Source: Harmonia axyridis (taxonomy: Eukaryota > Arthropoda > Insecta > Coleoptera > Coccinellidae). From it: a stretch of 64,000 nt of DNA. The notes beneath the pieces were generated by a model. It was not told where the DNA came from, did not search any database, and saw only the letters and a list, made by a program, of their open reading frames with translations. The DNA lies in assembly GCF_914767665.1 (NCBI RefSeq), contig NC_059501.1:5148501-5212500 (forward strand), in the 5' to 3' direction. Position numbers and translations under genes: made by a program. Shown in pieces: positions 58,401 through 64,000 of the stretch; position 1 is the stretch's first letter; each line of letters opens with the position of its first letter.

Positions 58401-61400
58401 GTATGTCCTCGATAACTTCATGAATTCCATCTTTGAGGCCTTTCATGGGTTGTGGAGTATTGGCATAGCTCATCTTTCTCGTGATCCCAAAGAAAAATTC
58501 TAAAGGTGTTAAATCACGAGATATCGGTGATCAATTATGGCCAGATCAAGGGCAGGAAATTTTCTTGCAAAATTGAGATTGTTTCGTTGCTTGTGTACAG
58601 GCTCTAAAGCCTCTGCGATTAATGTTTATACTCCAATAAACTTTATTATTATTGTGTGACACGTAGCGTCGTCTTGTTGAAAATGAGCGTCGATCACATC
58701 AATATCTTCCAATTATCGTTTGTGGAATGGTTTCATTTCCAAAATCGATGGGGAATCTACCAACCTGGGTTTTCGTCAACTCTATTGGCTATAGCAGCAA
58801 TACTCACAGTTGTTCTTGAGCGACGCACACGGTTTAAATTCTTCACGTCACTAACTTGGCCCAACAAATTTTTGCACCAGTTTCACTATTGCTAGATGAG
58901 AAGGTGCTTCGCTCAAAAGTTTTGCGAACTGTGACTGCTAAATTTTCACAATTTTTCACTAAATTTTAACAATTTTGATACGTTGTTGAAGCGTGTATCG
59001 TTCCATTTTTAACAATAGAAATGTAATGTCAAAAGATGACTGCTTCTAAAATTGACAGCTGCTCAGAGCGCCGTCTGTTCAAAGTGAAACCTCTTATTAT
59101 AAAACCTTCATATAAATTACACATGATTTCATAAAATTGAAAGTGCTAATGTAGAAAAATACATGAGTCCACAAAACCCTTCATTTTTCGAAAAAGAAGC
59201 GTTTACATATACGAGACGGAGTCGAGTTCGAATCCCGTTAGTGGATATCCATTACATTTTTTACACATTGACTGTTTGTTTCAAAAAAAGAACAATTTTC
59301 CGAAAAATATATCACCCTGTAGATTTGCAATAGAAATTAGTACTTCACGTGATGTAAACTCTAAATTGGAATAACTTCGCCAAATTTCATTTGAATTTTG
59401 CAGATATGAAAAAAAACTAAAAAAAAAGAATCTTTAACGCCCTGTATTTCAAAAACAAAGCGTTTGGTGGCCCATGATCATAGGAAATTTACTTCTTGAA
59501 ATTATCCGGGGAATCTCTCATTTTCGTTTGTACCTTCAATTTAGGAACACCCTGTATTATAACGGTTTGAAGGTTCATGCTGAATTTCGTGAAAAAAATA
59601 CAATAATAAGAATTATTTAATGGATTCCGTTCTTACGTGATGTGAATTCATATCGATTTGATGAAAAAAACATAATTTAGCAACACCCTGTATATCGAAA
59701 GGGTCTTGTGTATCAGAAATCGTTTGGTTGCGCATCAACCAACGTCACAAAAAATGCCTTCCGTTCCTGCAGCCCCAATCTAAAAGAAAACAATACCTTA
59801 TCAAGATTTCACAGAGTCAACATCGAAAACCATTGTGCCCAAACCCAATCGCTATCTTCGAATGTAAACCTTCCAGATGACCAACTACGTGATGAGATAA
59901 CAATTACCCATCCCTCCCTCCTATCTCTTCCTTCTTTACCATCTCAGTTCTTCGAAAGCGATCGTGCAACGATGACCCTCAGTCGAAACGACACTTAGTC
60001 GATATAAACCTTTAAAAAAAAGTTAAACGACATCGGTTGGTGAAAATGTGCTTTATCGTTTTCAGGAGCGCCGGGGACAACCTGAAGAGTCTACCTGCCG
60101 TGAGGAGGATAACCAGGTTCGGCTCCGACGACGTCTACTACGCTTACGACCACGCGCCCAGCAAAACCGAGCAGATATTGGGCAAGCCAGAGGTGCCTGC
60201 CAGAAGCGTGAGAAAGGCCAAGAGGGCCCAGGTGAAGAGCTTGGGCGAGGAGGTTACTGACAGCGTGGTGGCCGGCGACAAAGGCGTACTGGGCACCATC
60301 GATGAGTCCAACGTCATCCACGCTGACGCCGGGAGCGCCAAGTTCAAGCCGTTCATGAAGGACTGCACGACCAGCACGCCTAAGCAGGTGTTGACGCCGA
60401 AGAGGCAGAGGCATCATATAGGTAAATATGAGAGTGTTTGTGTTTGAAGTAACCGCTACGCTCAGTTCTGAACTTTCCTCTCTGATAGATCAATATGCCA
60501 GGCGCATATTAGCACGTTGCCCAATGCTAGATACTGCACTTGGGCAGTGATCAACTCGCGTAGTGTGTTCTGTGTTCGCATATTGGGGATCGGTTTCGGT
60601 ATTCTTTTTATTGAGGCTTAGGGGTTGTGAATCTGTCAGCTAAATAAAGTTTATTATTATTATATTAAGGTTTATGACCTGAAGCAGGTCTCGCATCTGG
60701 GTGGGGTTCAATTTGTTCAAGTACTTGCGTTCTGGTGTTGAAAAGATTCGCTTTCTGCATCTGAATCTGATTCAGATGCCGAACTGGAAGCTATATTATT
60801 ATATCTACGTAAATCAAAAAAAGAAAATAAAAGAAAATCTCTTAAAAATAACGGTTCATAAACTATCTTGGTCTGAATCGAAAGGAATTCCAAGAAATGC
60901 ATATCATTATCAAGAATATCAACCTGTATACGTTACTTAATTTTTCGCCTCGAATTTTGAATCACCCTGTATTAATATTCACTCATTTATAAAGGGTATT
61001 TTTTTTAGAGCTATAGAACTTTAAATTCCAATAAAAGAACGATGGATTATACGATTGACATGAATTTTATTAATCCGCAAGATAATCTTGTGGCATTACA
61101 TTTTAAATATGATTTCTGGCATATGACCGCCACGGCTGGCTCGGATGTAGTCCAATCTGGACGTCCAATTTTCGATGACTTTTTCCAACATTTGTTGCCG
61201 TATATCGGCAATAACACAGTGAATGTTATCTTCCAAATGGTCAAGGGTTTGTGGCTCATCCGCATAGACCAATGACTTCACATAGCCCCACAGAAAGTAG
61301 TCTAGCGGTGTTAAATCACAAGATCTCGGAGACCAATTCACAGGTCCAAAACGTGAAATTAGGCGGTCACCAAACGTGTCTTTCAATAAATCGATTGTGG

Positions 61401-64000
61401 CACGAGCTGTGTGACATATTGCGCCGTCTTGTTGGAACCACAGCTCCTGGACATCATGGTTGTTCAATTCAGGAATGAAAAAGTTAGTAATCATGGCTCT
61501 ATACCGATCACCATTGACTGTAACGTTCTGGCCATCATCGTTTTTGAAGAAGTACGGACCAATGATTCCACCAGCCCATAAAGCGCACCAAACAGTCAGT
61601 TTTTCTGGATGTTACGGTGTTTCGACATACACTTGAGGATTAGCTGCACACCAAATGCGGCAGTTTTGTTTGTTGACGTAGCCATTTAACCAGAAGTGCG
61701 CTTCATCGCTAAACAAAATAAAATGGACGTAGTGCGCGATACGTATTCCGCACAGAACCATTATTTTAGAAATGAAATTGCACTATTTGCAAGCGTTGTT
61801 CAGGCGTGAGTCCATTCACGATGAATTGCCAAACCAAACTGAGAATAAATCACTTGACAGCTGTTAAATCGGTCGCCATCTTGAATAGTAATGCCAATTT
61901 AAAGTTATATACCTCGAAAAAAAAACACCCGTTATTATAAAAAATATCAACATGTTATACATGATTTAACCTTCTTTTTGTCATTGATGTTTCTTATCGG
62001 AACTTTAAAGTTCTTCATTTACCACTATTTCAATCAGAAAAGTAGTTATCACCTTTCTTATTGATTTTTCTCAGAAATAGATAATGATGAATAATATTTA
62101 ACCGTATGAGATATCACAATTTGAATATATTCACACGGCATATCACAAGAACTATGAATTTAGTCGAATGTCTGAATATTTTGAGTATGATTTCATTTGG
62201 GAAATACATACATTCGTTGTCTTCTTTTGGTTCAAAAATATCAAGGAATTGAGTCGGTCAACAATCGTAGATTTATCACCAGATTGGTTCTTATGTGAGC
62301 CTTAAATTCTTTGTCTTATGAAATATGTTGAGAATACTTTAACCTACATATTCTTTATCGCAATCTAATCTACCTGATTTCATAAAATATCCGATTTCAA
62401 TGCATCTAGAATTAGAAATAGATTATATTTCTAATTGAATGAAAAATATTTATATTTAAGATGTCCTATTTCAAGAACCAAGTGAAAACACTTTTGATAA
62501 AACATTTCAGAATTTTCGAAATATCTTGAACTGAAACCAAGATATGGCGAAATATTTGAAACAGTAATTTTTGGCTACAGAACACAATTCAATATAATCA
62601 CGATCTGCATTCTCTAACTCCATAGTTCTTAAACTGCTTTAAATGCAATGATCATCGATTTGAGACATCTGTACAGTGGGAGGTATGGAAATGTTTGAAA
62701 GAAGAGATAATTTGCTCTACTGACTGACTGAACCCCTTTTAACAATACATTATTTACTCTACTAATCAGAAAATTAGTCAGGGCAAGATTATAATGGGAA
62801 ATAGAGTAGAATAGACTAAGTAACAGTAATAGTTCATCAAACTATAAACATTTTTTTTTTAGAATTCTATATGTTTGCAATTATTCACCGCATTCAGTTT
62901 GAATTTTGTACATACAAAAAGAATCAATATAAAAATTCAGGATCATGGATCCTTTTTAAGAAAAAAAATTTGTTTTGTGTCCAAGTTATGAATTTTATTC
63001 GATTATTCCTGAAAAAGCACTCAAAAGATATGCACCCTGTATTCTACTGGAGTTTAAGTAACTACATTTTAATCTACATAATATTCCAACTAAAACTAAC
63101 ATTTAAAGATATAGATGCCGGAACCATAAACGATTGCAATTACAAGTTACAAAAAACTTCTTTGTGCAGGTGACTACTGACATATCACATTTTCTAGGTT
63201 TAGACTTGAGAAGAAGGAACAGCGACCCAGCCACGAACCTAATCACCGAAGTCCCGTCGGTGATCGAGCACACTCCCCAAACGAAAATCGATTCGGACGA
63301 TCTGCAATGGAGGAAGGCCAACGTAAGCTTCACACTGGTGGGGCACTCCTTCAGAAAGATCGCCAGGATATCCAAAGACGACCTGTGCACTTCCTGCAAC
63401 GAACACATGGACCAGTTCATCACGCACGGTTACAAGTGCATGCGCTGCAAGAAGTCCTTCCACGCAAAGTGCATCCAAAACAAGAAGGTCTCCCCCTGCG
63501 ACCAGGTGGCCTCGAGCGTGGACAACTCCAAGGGGGCCAGGAGAAAGCAGCGAAAACCTTCCAGGACTCCCTACGACCTGGCTAAACCGGACGAGGGAAA
63601 GTTCAACCTAACAAAAACGTCGCTGTTTTCTGACAGCACCGACCAGATTATCAGCGGTAGCGAAGAGCTGCACCTGATGCAAAGGTTCATCACCGATAAG
63701 ATAATGAAGATCGAAAGTGACATTGGCGAGAAGCCCAGTGAAGTAGATAGGTTATTCAAGCAAGCGTTGCGCGAATTCAAAGACAACCTCGTGCAAATCT
63801 ACAGTGCCAACAAGCATGGCTTCGAAGTATGCAGCGTGCGTTACAAAGACTTGATCTGCAACTTCCAGCAAGCCATGGAAACAGTCTGCCAAAAAGAACA
63901 GAAGGAGAAGGACAAGGACTTCCCCGTCACCATGGGCCTGAACGCCTTCAGGGGCTTCATGAACGAGTTCATGCTGACCAGGGCGGAGGAGAAACCGAAC
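38648..64000 (+). CDS. Myo9: class IX unconventional myosin (RA-motor-IQ-C1), 9 coding exons, 3' end outside window
   Basis: Class IX myosins are single-headed actin motors that carry a RhoGAP and so act as motile Rho inhibitors (family knowledge). Exons 38648-40413, 41021-41425, 46411-46674, 52167-52992, 53134-53261, 53714-53845, 54857-55360, 60066-60421 and 63198-64000+ join in frame for 1728 residues. Seen: RA/ubiquitin-like N terminus about 8-105; motor about 140-985 with P-loop GESGSGKT (227-234), switch I NNNSSRFGKF (279-288), switch II DIFGFEDF (510-517); long loop-2 insertion; four IQ motifs about 990-1080; low-complexity tail; C1 zinc motif about 1510-1560. An in-frame TGA at 38633-38635 supports the ATG at 38648. 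The second C1 and the RhoGAP of the family should follow beyond 64000. The RA domain plus loop-2 insert plus KNKSFRPRER block distinguish it from other myosin classes. Confidence 0.96.
40414..41020. other. Myo9: Myo9 intron 1, nothing recognised
   Basis: 607 bases. A short inverted pair around gagagatggcg ... cgcatctctcgc at 40894-40926 is the only structure seen. Confidence 0.45.
41021..41425 (+). CDS. Myo9: Myo9 exon 2 (motor, upper/lower 50K)
   Basis: Completes Asn, then FPGATNETLLQKFNMVHKDN through FIVVHYAGKVKYQVTNMREK, VRELVGADPVAVFRWAIVRA and the start of loop 2. The GADPVAVFRWA segment is a class IX hallmark. Acceptor catctag, donor gtgaga, phase 2 at the end. Confidence 0.95.
41615..43083 (+). 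mobile_element. diverged DD41D-relative, interrupted by copy E
   Basis: Left end acgggtgttttttttt after TA (41613-41614). Sequence resumes after copy E with ttggcaattcatcat, a decayed RLxQCFQIV-like start, then LCHSTMWKI, KIQLV, EFKPNDHR and, near 43015-43075, FAD, LEMAEDFYQRIV. These belong to the N-terminal and middle transposase that copies A-G have lost. It ends aaacaccgtcta at about 43083, perhaps its right end; the catalytic C-terminal half is absent. Confidence 0.7.
41662..42589 (-). mobile_element. DD41D Tc1/mariner-like element, deleted form, copy E (nested)
   Basis: Both inverted ends present. Minus strand keeps YVNKQNCRIWSEANPQVYVE, ELWFQQDSATCHTARATINL and, after a frame break, the C-terminal end EIIFKM. 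A further small loss removes FSDEAHF, so the first catalytic Asp is gone. Flanks share the 11-base tttctatggtt, more than the usual TA. Confidence 0.92.
43090..44930. other. Myo9: Myo9 intron 2, mostly unrecognised
   Basis: AT-rich. Open frames at 43485, 44343 and 44473 have no family features and overlap each other on opposite strands. Confidence 0.4.
44934..45019 (+). pseudogene. exon-like coding fragment, unknown protein
   Basis: After a good acceptor (ctctttcttag) the + strand reads VADLSELEERLTDEGSLISV, then DTLRNVEKRQR and TGA. The acidic, helical composition looks like real protein. It does not fit the phase of the flanking Myo9 exon (which would stop after ten codons). I do not recognise it; it may be a captured gene fragment. 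Confidence 0.3.
45396..46305 (-). mobile_element. DD41D Tc1/mariner-like element, deleted form, copy F
   Basis: TA at 45394-45395 and 46306-46307 flank both ends. Minus strand: FSDEAHFWLNGYVNKQNCRI, TARATIDLLKDTFGDRLISR, end IIFEM. A local rearrangement near 45795-45815 destroys the WFQQDGATC block, so the second catalytic Asp is lost. Ends 105 bases before Myo9 exon 3. Confidence 0.92.
46411..46674 (+). CDS. Myo9: Myo9 exon 3 (loop-2 insertion)
   Basis: Encodes about 88 residues, SKQRNTAPPSSRYGKANELA to DEARAIQKANQIVM, rich in Asn, Glu, Lys and Arg (NNEEEKNEKRRKES). It lies between the actin-binding 50K region and KNKSFRPRER, i.e. in loop 2, where class IX motors carry an unusually long insert that tethers them to actin. 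Acceptor ctccag, donor gtatgt; splits a Met codon two bases in. Copy F of the DD41D element ends about 105 bases upstream. Confidence 0.9.
46675..48665. other. Myo9: Myo9 intron 3, first part
   Basis: AT-rich. The only clear structure is a perfect 19-base hairpin stem (caattgtttcgccaacact, 47586-47604 with 47644-47662), perhaps part of a MITE bounded by atgacgtca motifs at about 47200 and 47763. Confidence 0.45.
48671..49345 (-). mobile_element. second Tc1/mariner-like family, relic 1
   Basis: TA plus end agaggtttca at 48669-48680. Minus strand reads QYDGATCHRSNKTIEILQEK (second Asp block), VRRSRTTVS-like and SIAAA... text near 49200, all interrupted. Homologous to 56237-57722 and 58245-59094. 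Right end not found. Confidence 0.65.
49483..50064. mobile_element. foldback element (full copy)
   Basis: Ends gagtaataagcatagataga and its complement-like tctatctattatatgttcat...ttactc, with catgttggggacat / gtccccaacatg near both ends. The left 190 bases match 17954-18140. Confidence 0.7.
50065..52166. other. Myo9: Myo9 intron 3, last part, nothing recognised
   Basis: AT-rich with a 14-T run near 51168. The open frame 50344-50562 (hydrophobic start, 72 codons) has no supporting context. Confidence 0.4.
52167..52992 (+). CDS. Myo9: Myo9 exon 4 (C-terminal motor and IQ motifs)
   Basis: Starts KNKSFRPRERGKKGLKNLQS, contains the actin-binding helix and SH helices (PFFIRCIKSN, RQLRYTGMLETVRIRQAGF), the converter and four IQ motifs: LQRWFRACLERR, IQSYCRMYLVQRY, IQKVWRGYKARGW and FQAHCRGYRVRKA. 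IQ motifs bind calmodulin/light chains. Acceptor acgcag, donor gtgagt, phase 0 at the end. Confidence 0.96.
53134..53261 (+). CDS. Myo9: Myo9 exon 5 (tail)
   Basis: SAASVQTHLQVKLASSDEAF and on to MERRLRDSDE. Acceptor is a T-run then cag; donor gtaagt. Frame fits both neighbours. Non-conserved tail sequence, so supported mainly by splice sites and phase. Confidence 0.85.
53310..53570. repeat. dispersed repeat, copy 2
   Basis: Matches 2630-2990: gaacaaaatcgtgcg, atgttggtactcgg, cagttctgccaaccaa, aatatttcattaattt, atgccttct. Lies in the Myo9 intron between exons 5 and 6. Confidence 0.65.
53714..53845 (+). CDS. Myo9: Myo9 exon 6 (tail)
   Basis: SSGIQEDGDTESLHSRLSYT to SGLLPHQNR. Acceptor tttgcag, donor gtgaga, enters and leaves in phase 2 so that it could be skipped with a frame match only together with suitable neighbours. 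Ser/Thr rich, likely disordered. Confidence 0.83.
54106..54822. repeat. minisatellite, ~32-base unit, 158-base higher-order period
   Basis: About 22 tandem copies of a 31-33-base unit close to agttctcgagaaccttgttc + tcgattatggaa. Variants repeat in blocks: ggaattc occurs at 54354 and 54512, and the unit tcgattatggaaagttctcg at 54252 and 54410, both 158 bases apart. Each unit carries the palindrome ttctcgagaa. Open frames through it are by-products. Confidence 0.95.
54857..55360 (+). CDS. Myo9: Myo9 exon 7 (tail, Ser/Gly rich)
   Basis: LADIKQEGVFLDLTLRRKIN, KAHRTIDYSDLEYMPERKGS and a serine-rich stretch, then a run of eight glycines near 55157-55180 and ERFSSYDNFDLPSHGSE. Acceptor ctcctcag lies 35 bases after the end of a minisatellite. 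Donor gtgagg. GC-rich, which creates long spurious minus-strand frames. Confidence 0.92.
55380..56215 (+). mobile_element. CR1/Jockey-like LINE, C-terminal end
   Basis: Reads NANKTQACLFSRKANLSMPN, LGITISNNLSWESHVRSIAK, RPVLGCCFHVWSAAPEHILK, LDSVQKRAIRLVGD, then after a frameshift ALETCRTSLFKDSFIQRTAR and LWNTLPREVFPEAYNL, the C terminus of a non-LTR reverse transcriptase. Ends in an A-rich tail at about 56210. Starts 20 bases after the Myo9 exon 7 donor. Confidence 0.85.
56237..57722 (-). mobile_element. second Tc1/mariner-like family, relic 2, split by a LINE
   Basis: Left piece 56237-56417 and right piece about 57290-57722 match the order of 58245-59094 (cattaacgatgg, ccatgactacttctcacatt-like; then gggtttttgtcaacactac, tttcaccagtttcactattg, atcgttccatttttag). 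The LINE at 56418-57235 interrupts it. Confidence 0.7.
56418..57235 (-). mobile_element. I-type LINE, 5'-truncated, nested
   Basis: Minus strand 56985-56623: MHCGIEENEKADELAKRASR (RNase H end), KTLWRNTPVLAQANKYQMFS, LLTGHYRCKHLLYRRLCGKE and VETAKHIVCKCPG (CCHC-type C terminus). The 3' tail is the att-rich run at about 56418. Same family as 24955-26365. Confidence 0.85.
57722..58244. other. Myo9: Myo9 intron 7, mostly unrecognised
   Basis: Includes aagttcaaatcccg at 57959-57972, similar to a Pol III B box, within otherwise AT-rich sequence. Confidence 0.35.
58245..59094 (-). mobile_element. second Tc1/mariner-like family, relic 3
   Basis: Right end gtgaaacctct with TA at 59095-59096; left end obscured by a tandem duplication of a 25-base unit (atagaaatcaatgggtgttg) at 58266-58312. 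Minus strand pieces parallel relic 1. A 60-base LINE 3' end (ctgcgattaatgt...ttattatt, 58596-58653) is inserted with a ttgtg direct repeat. Confidence 0.7.
59190..59340. repeat. possible tRNA-derived SINE
   Basis: gagttcgaatcccg at 59224-59237 fits the Pol III B box (GGTTCGANNCC) closely. It is followed at about 59311 by tatcaccctgtaga, a motif repeated at 59446, 59550 and 59681. No A box is obvious. Confidence 0.35.
59340..60060. repeat. irregular repeats with accctgtat motif
   Basis: Similar segments recur: accctgtat at 59446, 59550 and 59681, and acgtgatgt at 59347 and 59635. Looks like decayed tandem or nested short elements. The open frame at 59708-59998 is not supported as an exon. Confidence 0.45.
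60066..60421 (+). CDS. Myo9: Myo9 exon 8 (tail)
   Basis: SAGDNLKSLPAVRRITRFGS, DDVYYAYDHAPSKTEQILGK, then KAKRAQVKSLGEE and TPKQVLTPKRQRHHI. Acceptor tttcag, donor gtaaat, last base starts a Gly codon. Basic segments without a recognised domain. Confidence 0.9.
60430..60985. other. Myo9: Myo9 intron 8 start, nothing recognised
   Basis: Contains aataaagtttattattatt at 60643-60664, like a LINE 3' tail. Otherwise unassigned. Confidence 0.4.
60992..61932 (-). mobile_element. DD41D Tc1/mariner-like element, deleted form, copy G
   Basis: TA at 60990-60991 and 61933-61934 flank both ends. Minus strand 61494-61096 keeps ELWFQQDGAICHTARATIDL, PRSCDLTPLDYFLWGYVKS and EIIFKM; upstream coding is broken near 61610 (stop). 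Same internal deletion junction. Confidence 0.93.
61940..63190. other. Myo9: Myo9 intron 8 end, nothing recognised
   Basis: AT-rich until the polypyrimidine tract of exon 9. No repeat or frame I can support. Confidence 0.4.
63198..64000 (+). CDS. Myo9: Myo9 exon 9 (C1 zinc domain), runs off the window
   Basis: Starts GLDLRRRNSDPATNLITEVP. A C1 (phorbol-ester/DAG-type) zinc motif lies at 63344-63500: HSFRKIARISKDDLCTSC, then CMRC, H and C ligands spaced as in the family, ending VSPC. It continues with a helical segment (VRYKDLICNFQQAMETVC, FPVTMGLNAFRGFMNEFM) that in Myo9 precedes a second C1 and the RhoGAP. No donor before 64000. Acceptor ttctag. Confidence 0.93.

Noticed and set aside
59708..59998. 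96-codon frame before Myo9 exon 8
   Set aside because: Wrong frame for the exon 8 acceptor and no conserved content.
1..64000. CRISPR array, operon structure, bacterial defence or biosynthetic cluster
   Set aside because: Spliced eukaryotic genes and insect transposons throughout; the only regular tandem array lacks spacer/repeat alternation.
1..64000. LTR retrotransposon or endogenous retrovirus
   Set aside because: No long terminal repeats, primer-binding site or gag/protease/integrase motifs were seen; all reverse transcriptase pieces are non-LTR type.

Overview
The window is nuclear DNA of an insect. It holds two conserved, intron-containing host genes on the + strand, embedded in AT-rich introns packed with degraded transposons. 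Domestic sequence similarity, GT-AG introns, TA-flanked Tc1/mariner elements, I-type LINE tails and the presence of a class IX myosin (a class I recall as absent from Drosophila) suggest a non-drosophilid insect. A beetle is my best guess, but this is inference only.

Gene 1 (458-32420, +) is groucho/TLE, the WD40 transcriptional co-repressor. It enters the window inside the Q domain; the N-terminal exon(s) lie to the left. Eleven coding exons can be joined in frame and give 686 residues: the end of the Q domain, a GP/CcN-type linker with a 33-base glutamine micro-exon, the SP region, and the complete C-terminal WD40 propeller with its stop at 32418-32420. Two poly(A) signals follow.

Gene 2 (38648 to beyond 64000, +) is an unconventional myosin of class IX (Myo9). 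It has an N-terminal RA-like domain, a motor with P-loop, switch I and switch II, a class-typical long basic/charged loop-2 insertion on its own exon, four IQ motifs, a Ser/Gly-rich tail and a C1 zinc domain. The RhoGAP domain expected in this class would lie past the right edge. Nine coding exons give 1728 residues in frame. The 6.2-kb gap between the genes holds no recognisable gene, one possible 5' untranslated exon and a few hairpins.

Mobile elements: (i) seven 0.8-0.95-kb copies of one DD41D-spaced Tc1/mariner-like element, all carrying the same internal deletion; (ii) a diverged relative of it that retains part of the missing half and has one of the seven nested inside it; (iii) three relics of a second related family; (iv) two mariner relics, one with both inverted ends; (v) truncated Tc1-like copies, two of them head to head so that a groucho intron is an almost complete palindrome; (vi) several I-type and CR1/Jockey-like LINE fragments; (vii) hAT-type elements with clear 8-base target duplications, TTA-flanked MITEs, and large foldback elements; (viii) a 0.7-kb minisatellite just upstream of a Myo9 exon.

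I found no rRNA or complete tRNA gene, no CRISPR array, and no sign of a bacterial or novel enzymatic system. The most unusual material is transposon biology: one deleted element that has amplified, and intron-scale hairpins in groucho.
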